Below, in pieces: positions 1 to 9,263 of a stretch of DNA of 64,000 bases (within the stretch, counting starts at the first letter, position 1; each line of letters starts with the position of its first letter). The translations under genes and the position numbers were made by a program. Source of the stretch: RBC074 sp964470555 (GTDB lineage: Bacteria > Acidobacteriota > Blastocatellia > RBC074). Under the pieces are notes generated by a model. It was not told where the DNA came from. It worked only from the letters and a program-made list of their open reading frames with translations, and made no database searches. The stretch spans positions 53,851-117,850 of the forward strand of contig CAYYDG010000019.1 of assembly GCA_964470555.1 (NCBI GenBank). The letters are read 5' to 3'.

Positions 1-1
1 C

Positions 2-538
2 GGCAAAGTTTATTATGGAAAACTGGCTCGCGGTAAAACCATGTTCATCGCGCCGCGAATGCTTCCTTCTTTTTTTGCCATTTGGGGAATGACGAAACGC
101 GAAGAAAAAAAACGGCTCAGCAAAGAGGCGCTGACCATATTGAAAGTCTTACGAAAAGAATGGGAGATGGGAACCGCCGACCTGCGACAAGAAGCAGGAA
201 TCAATGACAGAAAAATTTTCTCGAAAGCCATTGATGAACTTCAGGCGACAATGATTGTGATTCCCAGCGATGTACTTTATCAGCCAAAATTTACGTACAT
301 CTGGACTCTTTCTGAAACGCGGTTCCCTGAATTACTGATCACCAAAGTGGACAGAATTATTGCGCTGAAAGAAATCGCCAGGTGCTTTCTGGCGAATGCA
401 GGCCTGACAATGCCTGGCGAGCTTGCCAGATTCACCGGTCTTTCACGACCAGATGCAGGCTTGGGAAATCAGGCTCTGGTTAAAATGGAACTGGCTCAGC
501 GACTAGACATTGGAAAATACTTGTATTCATCATTGTAA
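2..538 (+). CDS. Winged-helix protein, AlkZ-related-like (5' end outside window)
   Basis: The reading frame is open from the window edge, so the gene probably begins upstream; the first internal ATG is at 41. The readable part has a short segment (GKVYYGKLARGK) followed by two helical, winged-helix-like stretches: one around KEALTILKVLRKEW and a second near the C-terminus (GLTMPGELARFTGLSR). This arrangement recalls small proteins related to the DNA-crosslink glycosylase AlkZ/YcaQ, which are built from repeated winged helices, but no catalytic motif can be seen in this fragment. I infer a DNA-binding role only. It could equally be another winged-helix regulator. It stops about 200 bp before the CHAT gene and is probably not part of that transcription unit. 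Confidence 0.5.
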   Translation, partial: GKVYYGKLARGKTMFIAPRMLPSFFAIWGMTKREEKKRLSKEALTILKVLRKEWEMGTADLRQEAGINDRKIFSKAIDELQATMIVIPSDVLYQPKFTYIWTLSETRFPELLITKVDRIIALKEIARCFLANAGLTMPGELARFTGLSRPDAGLGNQALVKMELAQRLDIGKYLYSSL

Positions 539-676
539 TGATTTGATTTTAGGTTTAAGGGTCAGTAGAATGCGCCCCGTCAAAAACTGTATGACTTTAC
601 CTAAATCTATTCTGATTTAGTCTTTTTCGATTTTCACTTTTGTAATACCAATTACGCGATCTAAGAACATCTCCCA

Positions 677-701
677 TCAGGTGTTGGCGTAAAACACCTG
701 A
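677..701. promoter_or_regulatory. 9-bp perfect inverted repeat upstream of CHAT gene
   Basis: The arms tcaggtgtt (677-685) and aacacctga (693-701) pair perfectly around a 7-nt loop, ending 35 bp before the CHAT start codon at 737. There is no T-run, so a dimeric operator or a leader hairpin is as likely as a terminator for the upstream gene. The remainder of 539-736 shows nothing else that I recognise. Confidence 0.4.
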
Positions 702-736
702 ATCGTTATAACTGAATTATTTATGTTGGGAAACCT

Positions 737-3700
737 ATGAAAGATAGCCAACCAAAATCAAGTGGTCACCCACCTGAAAAACTAATCGCAGCGTATGCAA
801 TCGGCAAATGCAGCCCAATTGAGCAGGCTGAAATTGATGAACACTGCTTTACGTGCGAAAAATGTCGAACAAGACTTTCAATCCTGCTTCGGCTTTGCAC
901 GTTAGACGGCAATGATGAAGAACGCCGTGAACTGGAACGATTGTTTCCACTTGGCATGGAGGTTATTTCCCAGATTCGGCATCCTGAGAGTGATCTTGTC
1001 CATCAATCGCCGACAAAAGATCGCCAATCAGCTCAGCACGCCGAACAGTTCAGACGCCTGACGAGTGCAACTACTGCAGGCGATTTGTTCAAGGGCAAGA
1101 GCAAACACCCTCTTCGTTATGCAGTGGTTTCTGTTCTTGTTCTGGCAATTGCAGGCGCGATATATGCTTGGTATGAAAACAGTAATTCTGTCTTGCGAAA
1201 CAGTTTGTTAGCCATGCAGCGCAGCTATCCGACAAGTCGCCCTCTCGAATCACGAATGACAGGAAACTTTGCGTATAAACCTTATGCGCGCACACGCGGC
1301 GAATTAGATAACCAGGATATCAATCGCGATCAACTCAATTACGCGCTTGTTGAATTGACCAGGGTTGTCGCCTCGACGCCAACTCCCCAGGAACGACACG
1401 CACTCGGGCGATTGTATTTATTCCTGGGCGAGTTTGAAAAGGCGGAAAGCCAAATGAAACTGGCGCTCGAAGGCCGCAGCACAGACGCCAAGATTCTTAC
1501 AGACATTGCAGCGCTCTATTATGAACGTAGTAAATATGCCGATTCTGACTCCGAACTGCTACTAACCAAGGCGGTTGAGTACTACAGACAGGCAATTTCA
1601 ATTGAGCCACAATTGGCGGAAGCCTGGTTTAATCGAGCGTTGTGTTATGAACATCTGGCTTTGTACTCCAAAGCCAAAGAGGACTGGCAACAATACCTGA
1701 AGATTGATTCCGAATCTGAGTGGGCGAAAGAAGCGAAGGAAAGATTGAAAAATCTGGAAAACAAAGCCCAACAATTGACTTCTCCTCCAAAGCCGGCGAA
1801 TAAAATACAGGATGCTGCCAAGTCAAAAAATAATGAACAGTTGAAAGAACTGATCAGCCAGAATTTCGTTGAGATTAAACAGTATTCTACTGGCCAATTA
1901 TTCGATGATTATTTAACTGCCGAATTAAATGGAAACCAACAGTATGCTGAACAATGTCTCAACACATTGAAGCTCATCGGCAATTTCACCGCAGAAGTAA
2001 AAGGAGACAGGTACATTTTGGATTTGGCAACGCTGGCGGCAAGAGCTAGTCCGAAAATGAAAAGTGGGATGCTGGATGTCCGTCTGATGCTGCGGCAGGC
2101 GGACAATGAATACGACCGCAGCTCCCACGATACAGCATTCAAACTCTACAAACAGGCATATAACGCTGCTGAGCGTATCGGGGACAATCTGCATTCAGAA
2201 CTGGCCGCGTCTAAATTCATACGCTATTCCAATTCCCGCGCCCAAACTGAACCTCTCATAACTCTAGGTAATCGTTTACTCGCCCAAACCGAACAGCGAC
2301 GGCACCTGCACCTCCAAGCGGTCATCCACGCCTCATTAGCTAACGGTTTTTTAGCCTCTCAACAAGGCTCCCTGGCGCTTGAAAATGGCTTGCGCGCAGC
2401 GGAAATTGCGAAAAGCCTGGGGGACGTTAATACAACAATCAATGGTTTGATGCTTGCAGGCAGCGCCTACACTCGTTCAGGAAATTACGAACGCGCATTT
2501 AACAAAAGCTTTGAGGTTTTGTCCTTGCTGGGCGAGCATCCAATTGATATCAGAAGAAGTTTTCAGGCTTACCAACAAGCCTGGGAATCATTGTTTCGTA
2601 TCGGAAATTTTCACTTGGCAATGGCCTACCAACAAGAAGCGATGGGGGTCGCCAAGAAAACAGGCAACCAGTTAATTATTACAGGCACTCTCGGCAGGTT
2701 AGGACTAAATTCCTGGAAGCTAGGCCAAAACAATGAGGCCAGTTTACTGCTCCAGGAAGCGATTGAAAAAAGCAATTCCATCAACGATCAAACCTCACGA
2801 AAGTTATTGCAGGCTGACTTGTACACTGTATTAGGCGACATAGAATTAAGTCTGGGCAAATACGAAAAGTCTCTGTCGAATTACCAAAATGCCATGCAGT
2901 CTGTGGCAGAAAGCAACAACTCCGTATATCTCGCAGCAATTTCACAAGGCAAGGCTGCCGCCTTCCTGGCGCAAAACCGAGTCAGCGAAGCGGAATCGGA
3001 ACTTCAAAAAAGCATTTCCCTAATTGAAAATGATCGCAACCACATATTTGATGCCGGAGGGCGAAGTATTTTTTTGGTGCGCAGCCAGAATGCATACAAC
3101 GCTATGATTGATCTTCAATATAAATACAAACAAAATCCCTCACTGGCATTTAATTATGCTGAAGTCGTTAAAAGTCGGGATATTCTGGATAGCGTGACCA
3201 ATCGCGCATCAACTAAAGAAATTGATGGCAGACTTGAAGTCGCGCTATCAGGCAGCGCGCGCCCACTTAAATTGCACCAGATACAACGTTCGTTACCTGG
3301 CCATCTTCAAGTCTTGTCCTATTCAATAACAGAAAACGACCTGATCATCTGGCACATTACCAACGATACTTTTTCTTCCACAAGCGTTAGAATTCCCGTA
3401 AATCAATTCAAAAAACTTGCTACCGACTATCTCTCAAGTATACGTTCAAAAGCCGATCTGAATAAAACGAAGCGCCTGGCTTCGGAACTCTATCGTTATT
3501 TGATTTTTCCTGTAGCAGACAAACTTGATACCAACCGCCAACTTTGCGTAATACCAGACACGGCCTTCAATAAATTACCATTTTCGTCACTCTTCTCTAC
3601 TGATAAAAATCGCTATTTGGTTGAAGACTATTCAATCATAAACAGTCCCAGCGCCAGCATACTCCTCGAAACCATCAATCTGGCCAAAGGAAAACCGGCG

Positions 3701-4387
3701 TTACCAACCCAATCATTCATTGGCTTAAGCAACCCACGCTTCAGCAGTCGCCGTTTTCCCGGCCTGCCAACGCTTCCGTCTTCCGAAGAAGAGGTTGCAA
3801 AAGCAAGCCAACTCTACAAGCAGGGGAGTTACTTTAGCCAGGAAAACGCGACTGAGAGCCAGGCAATTCAACGGTTTGGTCACAACAATGTTGTGCATAT
3901 TGCCAGTCACACGTTGATCAATGAGCAAATCCCATTGCTCTCGGCAATACTTTTATCTGACGAGAAACTACCAACAATCAGTTACAAAGGTAAAAGTGGA
4001 ATTGCCCTTGATGGAAAACTACAAGCGGCGGAGATTTACCAACTGAATTTTCCGCAAACCAGACTTGTAGTTCTCTCCAGTTGCCGTTCGGCGCTTGGTA
4101 ACAATAATCAAGGTCAGGCAATCGGAGCTTTAGCTCAAGCCTTTTTTGCAGCTAAAGTGCCATCTGTAATTGCCAGTTTGTGGGATATTGATGATGCTAA
4201 ATCTGCGGAGCTGATGCTTGCTTTTCATCAATACCATAAAACACAACTATATGGCTTTAGCCAATCTCTCCGATTGGCTCAATGTTCCTTTCTGTATGGC
4301 AACGACCTAGACAAACGGCATCCCTATTATTGGGCAGCTTTTCAACTCTTTGGCTGTGATAGCGGAAATTTGGCAATTAACGATTAA
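737..4387 (+). CDS. zf-HC2 / TM / TPR / CHAT-domain protease-like protein
   Basis: A 1216-aa protein. Near the N-terminus is an H-x3-C-x2-C zinc motif (H36, C40, C43), as in zf-HC2 anti-sigma domains. A single hydrophobic helix follows at about 126-146 (LRYAVVSVLVLAIAG). Long TPR-like helical arrays fill roughly 200-340 and 430-760. A C-terminal CHAT (caspase-like) domain occupies about 900-1210, with the catalytic pair visible as H1058 (HIASH) and C1116 (VVLSSCRSALG). CHAT domains are peptidase-like, and several are activated by partner binding through TPRs. The predicted topology places the zinc finger in the cytoplasm and TPR-CHAT outside. No sigma factor gene lies nearby. The start has a weak SD (ttggga). 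The next two + strand genes may be functionally linked. The family assignment is firm; the substrate is unknown. Confidence 0.88.
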   Translation: MKDSQPKSSGHPPEKLIAAYAIGKCSPIEQAEIDEHCFTCEKCRTRLSILLRLCTLDGNDEERRELERLFPLGMEVISQIRHPESDLVHQSPTKDRQSAQHAEQFRRLTSATTAGDLFKGKSKHPLRYAVVSVLVLAIAGAIYAWYENSNSVLRNSLLAMQRSYPTSRPLESRMTGNFAYKPYARTRGELDNQDINRDQLNYALVELTRVVASTPTPQERHALGRLYLFLGEFEKAESQMKLALEGRSTDAKILTDIAALYYERSKYADSDSELLLTKAVEYYRQAISIEPQLAEAWFNRALCYEHLALYSKAKEDWQQYLKIDSESEWAKEAKERLKNLENKAQQLTSPPKPANKIQDAAKSKNNEQLKELISQNFVEIKQYSTGQLFDDYLTAELNGNQQYAEQCLNTLKLIGNFTAEVKGDRYILDLATLAARASPKMKSGMLDVRLMLRQADNEYDRSSHDTAFKLYKQAYNAAERIGDNLHSELAASKFIRYSNSRAQTEPLITLGNRLLAQTEQRRHLHLQAVIHASLANGFLASQQGSLALENGLRAAEIAKSLGDVNTTINGLMLAGSAYTRSGNYERAFNKSFEVLSLLGEHPIDIRRSFQAYQQAWESLFRIGNFHLAMAYQQEAMGVAKKTGNQLIITGTLGRLGLNSWKLGQNNEASLLLQEAIEKSNSINDQTSRKLLQADLYTVLGDIELSLGKYEKSLSNYQNAMQSVAESNNSVYLAAISQGKAAAFLAQNRVSEAESELQKSISLIENDRNHIFDAGGRSIFLVRSQNAYNAMIDLQYKYKQNPSLAFNYAEVVKSRDILDSVTNRASTKEIDGRLEVALSGSARPLKLHQIQRSLPGHLQVLSYSITENDLIIWHITNDTFSSTSVRIPVNQFKKLATDYLSSIRSKADLNKTKRLASELYRYLIFPVADKLDTNRQLCVIPDTAFNKLPFSSLFSTDKNRYLVEDYSIINSPSASILLETINLAKGKPALPTQSFIGLSNPRFSSRRFPGLPTLPSSEEEVAKASQLYKQGSYFSQENATESQAIQRFGHNNVVHIASHTLINEQIPLLSAILLSDEKLPTISYKGKSGIALDGKLQAAEIYQLNFPQTRLVVLSSCRSALGNNNQGQAIGALAQAFFAAKVPSVIASLWDIDDAKSAELMLAFHQYHKTQLYGFSQSLRLAQCSFLYGNDLDKRHPYYWAAFQLFGCDSGNLAIND

Positions 4388-4527
4388 ACGATTTTTCAAT
4401 TTTCAGTTTTACGTTCTTAGCTTTAGTTGGCCCCCTGAAGCCAGGGTTACGTCAGCTAGAATTTCAGATCGTGGGTTTATTCTCCCGATCCCCGATAGAG
4501 CTACTCTGCGATTGGAGGAAAAACTAA

Positions 4528-5289
4528 ATGAGCATGATAAGTTTTACGTTTGAAGATCTTTGTGCTTTTTTCACAAAGCATTCATCAAGAGTCATGGTTG
4601 GCATGATTTCAACAGATAACGAATCTCCACAGGATGTCCATCGTCCTCATATCATTATCAAGGAAAACGGCGTCGTAAAACGCGAGTATTCAGGTTTTAC
4701 CGAAATCAATGGTGATATTTCTCTGGACGTTTATCCCCAAGCCGAGCCATTGACTCATTACATCCCGCGCTCGTCCCGTGATTCTCGTCAATCTTTCAAT
4801 ACCGTTGTGGATTTCGAGAAACAGCTTTACCCAGAAGGCACATTTAAGGTTGACGCCAAGCGTTGCCGTGCCCGCTTGCATTTTGCCAACGGGGAGTTGT
4901 ATACCTGCGCTCACGCTGTAAACGCTTTATTCGCTGATGCGAAGAATCACACACCCCACTCTAAGATTCCGACCATTGGCACCAAGGCTGGATTGGATGT
5001 CAAGTTGCCCAAAGATGGTTATGCAGTTCTTCACTTCAACAACGACACTGAGGATTTTGTTTTCAAAGGCGGTCGCAATTATCAAGTGGAAGTTGTCAAT
5101 CGCGCTGACGCAGTTGATTTCAACCATTTCCGCTTTTTCTACAACATCGTCAGTCCAAAACCCAAAAATAAACTGATCCCGATTTCTGCTCAGGGAGTCG
5201 GAGCCAATTTAAGGTTTGGAGATTGGGTATGCCTGGTTGGGGCGTTTGGGAATGCTGACTACAATCTGCCAGGCAACAAAAAGAAATAA
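4528..5289 (+). CDS. Hypothetical protein between CHAT and metallopeptidase genes
   Basis: A 253-aa soluble protein with no signal peptide or membrane helix; I do not recognise the family. The start is well supported: ggagga at 4514-4519 lies 8 nt before the ATG. The sequence looks beta-rich in the middle, with many aromatic and charged residues (YAVLHFNNDTEDFVFKGG). It has several Cys and His residues (CRARLHF, YTCAHAVN) but no clear catalytic motif. It starts 140 bp after the CHAT gene on the same strand and is followed by a terminator-like hairpin at 5325-5360. From position alone it could be a partner or substrate of the CHAT protein; that is inference only. Confidence 0.7.
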   Translation: MSMISFTFEDLCAFFTKHSSRVMVGMISTDNESPQDVHRPHIIIKENGVVKREYSGFTEINGDISLDVYPQAEPLTHYIPRSSRDSRQSFNTVVDFEKQLYPEGTFKVDAKRCRARLHFANGELYTCAHAVNALFADAKNHTPHSKIPTIGTKAGLDVKLPKDGYAVLHFNNDTEDFVFKGGRNYQVEVVNRADAVDFNHFRFFYNIVSPKPKNKLIPISAQGVGANLRFGDWVCLVGAFGNADYNLPGNKKK

Positions 5290-5324
5290 TCCTTGGCTGG
5301 TTTGAATTGAGGTTTGTATAACAT

Positions 5325-5360
5325 AAAGGCTCGTCATCTTGCTTAAGCTGGCGAGCCTTT
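5325..5360 (+). terminator. Hairpin after 253-aa hypothetical gene
   Basis: The arms aaaggctcg (5325-5333) and cgagccttt (5352-5360) form a perfect 9-bp stem with an 18-nt loop, 36 bp after the stop codon. There is no long T-run, so this is probably a moderate terminator. The rest of 5290-5491 shows no gene. Confidence 0.55.
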
Positions 5361-5491
5361 CATTATCAAGTTTAGGTCGTTTACTCAAAGTTCAAGTGTC
5401 AAGTTTGGTGATGTTGGTTTCCCCTGTTTAAGCAAAGGTGTTTGTCAGTGCATTTTGAACATTTTATTCCCCCCTGATTTCGTGAAAAAAC

Positions 5492-6307
5492 ATGGCTTGC
5501 AAAGCCAGAAAAAAAAGCGGAACGGCGAACACTCCCACAGTCGCCTTACTCTCGCAAACTACCTGGGTCACGCAACAACTTGATCAAGCTTCAGCGCGAC
5601 ACATAGGGCAGATTGCGAGAAAAATCGTCCATGAGTTAAGCGAAAGAGAGTTGCGTGCATTACCTGCCGATCTACGCCAGCGTCTCTTAAGCCACATAAA
5701 AAATGGACGGATTACCACAGCAGATAGAAAAGCCGTCAACAAGCTGCTGACGGCCGAGCAGATTGAAGTCAGATATCGGGAAACCATCACAATCATGGGG
5801 TCAGGTGAATTTACCGACACAACCAAAACCCACCTTTCTCAATTGGCTAAAATGCCGATTGGCCGCAAATTGCTGGACAGAATTTGTCAAAGCGGCAAGT
5901 CCGTTACAATTGTCCATACTGACCGAGTAAGCGAAGCCCCACCAAGCGATTTCAAAGCTGCAATTCCCAAAGGAAAGATGTTGAGATGGTTCGATCTCTG
6001 GGGCAATGAAAAGAACATTCGCGGCACGGGAAAAGGGTCAGACACCGTCATTAAATACAACCCTTCATTTACCTGCTCGACTCAAGCCAAAGATTGGAAA
6101 AAAAATCCTCCCGAAATCACATTGGCACATGAGCTTATACACGCGCACGACTCGGCTTATGGACAATTAGACCCTGATGAGATTGATGGAGTGCGAAATT
6201 ACGAGAGACAGGCGGTTGGACTCGCGCCTTACGAAAACAGGGAGTTTACAGAAAACAAGTTTCGGCTGGCCTGGAACAGACCATTGCCATTGAGAATATG
6301 TTACTGA
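5492..6307 (+). CDS. M91-like zinc metallopeptidase (HExxH)
   Basis: A 271-aa protein. The diagnostic site is HELIHAHD with H213, E214 and H217, and a downstream acidic segment NYERQAVGL that could supply the third zinc ligand. The spacing and context resemble peptidase family M91, known from the NleD effector and from many bacterial toxin C-terminal domains. Its N-terminal half is Lys/Arg-rich and helical, with no signal peptide. The ATG at 5492 has no convincing SD, so translation may be weak or the start may differ. The stop overlaps the 3' end of the convergent histidine kinase gene by 7 nt. It follows the CHAT and unknown genes on the same strand. The metallopeptidase assignment is good; the M91 family is likely; a toxin or effector role is inferred. 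Confidence 0.75.
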   Translation: MACKARKKSGTANTPTVALLSQTTWVTQQLDQASARHIGQIARKIVHELSERELRALPADLRQRLLSHIKNGRITTADRKAVNKLLTAEQIEVRYRETITIMGSGEFTDTTKTHLSQLAKMPIGRKLLDRICQSGKSVTIVHTDRVSEAPPSDFKAAIPKGKMLRWFDLWGNEKNIRGTGKGSDTVIKYNPSFTCSTQAKDWKKNPPEITLAHELIHAHDSAYGQLDPDEIDGVRNYERQAVGLAPYENREFTENKFRLAWNRPLPLRICY

Positions 6308-7881
6308 TTGGAAGAATTAGTTTCATCCAGAGCTTTCTTTTCCAGTGGAATGCGAACTGAAACAGTAGTTCCTTTCCCTTGAACCCCTCGAATGCTGACT
6401 TCCCCACCCAACAACAAAGCTCGCTCGCGCATTCCAAGTAGCCCAAGTGACTTGGGATTGGAAAATTCACTTGCCGTTATGCCTCTTCCATTATCCACAG
6501 CTTCGAGAAACAACTCTGAATCTCGTTCTTCGATTTCAACGTTCACTTCTTTCGCTTGAGAATGGCGCGTAACATTGGTCAATATCTCCTGAAAAATGCG
6601 GAAAATTGCAATCGAGCGATTTTGATCCAAAACGATATTCTCATGTGGAAATTTCAATTTGCACTTGATGCCCGTGCGTTTTTCAAATTCCTTGGCCTGC
6701 CAATCTATTGCAGCCATCAACCCAACGGCATCCAACAATCCCGGCCTCAATTCGATGGAAATTTTCCTGACTGTCAAAATCGCAGTATTGATGGAGTTGG
6801 AGATTGACTGAGTCCGATCCTTCAGCAGTTCCCAATTCTTTTGAGCAGTCGGCTCTGCCATCTTTTTCCCCAACGACACGACATCAATCTTCAACCCGGT
6901 CAGTAGTTGCCCCAATTCATCATGAATTTCACGGGCAATTCGCATACGCTCTTCTTCCCGAACTGATTGCAAGCGGGCCGATAATGCCCGCAATTCAGCT
7001 CTGGAATTTTCCAAATTCTCAGCCGATCTTCGGTGGTCAGTAATGTCGTGAGCGACCACCACCACACCACTCAATTCGCCAGCCTGATTTCGATAAGGAG
7101 TTTTGGTAAACAGAAACGCCCTGGTCATTCCTTCAATCGTCAGGGCTAATTCATTGACAACAATTACGCCATCCCTGGCGGCTTTTTCATCCATACTCAG
7201 AACTCGACCGGTGTCTTCAGGCGTCCCCAATTCCGCATCGTTTTTACCGATGACTTCACTGATGCCACAGCCAATCAACCGCGCTCCGGCATTATTCACC
7301 AGCAGATAACGCCCTTCACTGTCCTTTACAAAAACGGCATCGGGGATTCCTTCAATAATGCCCTGCAACAAGTCATGGCTATACCGAGCAATTTGTTCAT
7401 TCCGTTTATATTTCGTGATGTTGTGAAATTGTGCGAAGTGGGTAATCGAACGTTTTTGATTATCTCGAATCGGAGAAACAATCATGTTCATCCAAACGGC
7501 CTGCCCGTTTCGATTTTCAAAACACCGTTCAAACTGGCGAGTGTCTGTCGTTTTTACGAAATGCTGAGCCAGGCGATTCCAATCAAGATACTCGCCAGTA
7601 TGCGAAAGCTCGTGAAATCCCTTGACCAAAAATTCCTGAGTTGAATATTCAAGCGTGTCACACAGCGACTGATTGACTCTTAAGAATTTTCCCTCTGCCG
7701 AAATCAGTGCAGCCCCAATTCCGGCGCGGTCAAGAGCCACAAATAAAATGTCTTCATCGCTTTTGGCAACTGGCTCAAACTCCATCAACTGGCCAACGCC
7801 GGTCACAGAGGCAGAGGATTTTTTTCCCAGCCACATTCGTTTCAGCCACCCAAATATCCCGACTGCTGATGAACTCATCAT
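6301..7881 (-). CDS. PAS-domain sensor histidine kinase (HisKA_3 type)
   Basis: About 526 aa from the ATG at 7881. Two PAS domains come first: one around GIGAALISAEGKFLRVNQ, a second around GIPDAVFVKDSEGRYLLVNN. They are followed by a coiled linker, a NarX/DegS-type dimerisation box with the phospho-acceptor His (REIHDELGQ), and an HATPase domain with N box (ILTNVTRHSQA), DNGRGI and GLLGMRERA. No membrane helix is visible, so it is probably cytosolic. The frame stays open to 8007, but that extension overlaps the small membrane protein gene at 7955-8188, so I prefer the internal start, which lacks a clear SD. No NarL-type response regulator is adjacent, making it an orphan kinase here. The signal is unknown. 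Confidence 0.85.
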   Translation of the reverse strand: MMSSSAVGIFGWLKRMWLGKKSSASVTGVGQLMEFEPVAKSDEDILFVALDRAGIGAALISAEGKFLRVNQSLCDTLEYSTQEFLVKGFHELSHTGEYLDWNRLAQHFVKTTDTRQFERCFENRNGQAVWMNMIVSPIRDNQKRSITHFAQFHNITKYKRNEQIARYSHDLLQGIIEGIPDAVFVKDSEGRYLLVNNAGARLIGCGISEVIGKNDAELGTPEDTGRVLSMDEKAARDGVIVVNELALTIEGMTRAFLFTKTPYRNQAGELSGVVVVAHDITDHRRSAENLENSRAELRALSARLQSVREEERMRIAREIHDELGQLLTGLKIDVVSLGKKMAEPTAQKNWELLKDRTQSISNSINTAILTVRKISIELRPGLLDAVGLMAAIDWQAKEFEKRTGIKCKLKFPHENIVLDQNRSIAIFRIFQEILTNVTRHSQAKEVNVEIEERDSELFLEAVDNGRGITASEFSNPKSLGLLGMRERALLLGGEVSIRGVQGKGTTVSVRIPLEKKALDETNSSNQ

Positions 7882-7954
7882 ATATTGACAGCAAACTGAA
7901 GCATTATATTGGTGAGCCAGACTGGCAATTTCTGGTTTTTCACGGCGACTTTCG

Positions 7955-8188
7955 TCAGGCCGATTGCTTTTCTTTTCTTCTCGCCGCGAGAAGAAGGCCG
8001 ATGGCAACGATCAAAATTGGCCATCTTCCAATGCCCAGGTCCCAATTGATCGCACCTCGAACTCTCAAAATACTTATCGAGACAGAGACCAACACAAGCG
8101 CAATGGCGATTGAACGCATTACTTGTGGCTTCAATTTCCGAAACCTCCTGATTCGACCAGTTGCTTTTTCAATAATTGGGGTATGCAA
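7955..8188 (-). CDS. Small two-helix membrane protein, DUF5668/LiaF-N-like
   Basis: A 77-aa protein with two hydrophobic helices (SIAIALVLVSVSISIL and WPILIVAIGLLLAA) and a charged C-terminal tail (RRKEKQSA). The second helix, with its WP..I..G.LLL pattern, resembles the DUF5668/LiaF transmembrane region that accompanies envelope-stress genes. It lies immediately upstream of the PAS histidine kinase on the same strand and might be co-transcribed with it. It is short, and an opposite-strand frame overlaps it, so confidence is moderate. Confidence 0.5.
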   Translation of the reverse strand: MHTPIIEKATGRIRRFRKLKPQVMRSIAIALVLVSVSISILRVRGAINWDLGIGRWPILIVAIGLLLAARRKEKQSA

Positions 8189-8330
8189 ACGAATCCTATG
8201 TTTTGACCATCACCCTGTCAACATTTTACAGAGTATGAACTATACTTTTGCCAGAAGTTAATCTTTACAAGTCAAAGGCTAATTTTTCTTGTAAAGCATC
8301 TCTTTCATGACAGTTTTCCAGTATTGCCGA

Positions 8331-9263
8331 ATGAACACTTCAAAACGAAATTTCCTCAAATTGGCGACAGCAACGAGTTGCGGATCAGCCTTTGATTTCC
8401 TGACTTCATTTCGCCCCGGTTCTCTCAACGCATTCAACGGCGCGCTGTGTTTCTTTTCCAAGCATTTGCCATCAATGAACTGGCAGCGACTGGGGCAGAC
8501 CGTCAAGAAAATCGGTTTCAACGGCGTTGATCTGACGGTTCGGCCTGGCGGGCATGTGTTGCCTGAACGCGCTGCTGAAGATTTGCCGAAAGCTCTTGCT
8601 GCCATTCAAACCGAAGGCTTGTCCGTGCCGATGATTACTACCGGACTGACTTCGGCCAATGATCCGACCGCCAAACCGATCCTCTACACCGCAGGCAAGC
8701 TGGGCATTCCTTTTTACAAGCCGGGCTATTACAAATACGAATTCAAAGACGTACGCCGCGAATTGGAAAAATTCAGCTATGAATTCACAGCCTTGATCGA
8801 ACTCGGCAAACAGACCGGCGTCCAGTGCGGATTTCACAATCACGAAAGTTATCTGGGCGCTCCGCTCTGGGATGTGGCCACGATCATTGACCGGCTTGAT
8901 CCGAAATGGGCTGGCTATTATTTCGATGTGCGACACGCCGTGGTTGAAGGGGGCGGCGCTGGTTGGAAAATTGCGCTCAATTTAATTGCTCCGCGTCTGA
9001 AGATGATTGCGGTCAAGGATTTTTACTGGGAAAAATCTGTCAAAGGCTGGCGCGTCGTAAATTGCCCACTTGGTGAAGGGATGGTGGATTGGAAGCAATA
9101 CTTCAAACTGCTCCGCCAAGCCAATTTTCACGGCCCCGTGTCGCTGCATCTGGAATATGAAATTCCCGGAACAACTGCATCATCCAAAGAAGACAATACA
9201 ATTGTAGCGGCGCAACGTGATCTGGATTTTTTGAAATTACAGCTTTCGGAGGCTTACAAATGA
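8331..9263 (+). CDS. Sugar phosphate isomerase/epimerase (xylose isomerase-like TIM barrel)
   Basis: About 310 aa from the ATG at 8331; an upstream in-frame codon at 8307 would add eight residues without benefit. The N-terminus (TSKRNFLKLATA) looks like a Tat signal with Lys-Arg in place of Arg-Arg. The body is an AP-endonuclease-2/xylose-isomerase-like barrel with metal-site segments CGFHNHES, YYFDVRHAV and VAVKDFYW-like (IAVKDFYWEK). Relatives isomerise or epimerise sugars or inositol derivatives. Its stop overlaps the next gene's start (ATGA at 9260-9263), so the two are translationally coupled. Together with the enolase-superfamily neighbours this suggests sugar or sugar-acid breakdown. 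The exact substrate cannot be told. Confidence 0.82.
   Translation: MNTSKRNFLKLATATSCGSAFDFLTSFRPGSLNAFNGALCFFSKHLPSMNWQRLGQTVKKIGFNGVDLTVRPGGHVLPERAAEDLPKALAAIQTEGLSVPMITTGLTSANDPTAKPILYTAGKLGIPFYKPGYYKYEFKDVRRELEKFSYEFTALIELGKQTGVQCGFHNHESYLGAPLWDVATIIDRLDPKWAGYYFDVRHAVVEGGGAGWKIALNLIAPRLKMIAVKDFYWEKSVKGWRVVNCPLGEGMVDWKQYFKLLRQANFHGPVSLHLEYEIPGTTASSKEDNTIVAAQRDLDFLKLQLSEAYK

Noticed and set aside
7707..8261. 184-aa + strand open frame
   Set aside because: Overlaps the histidine kinase and the small membrane protein; no family or start signal.
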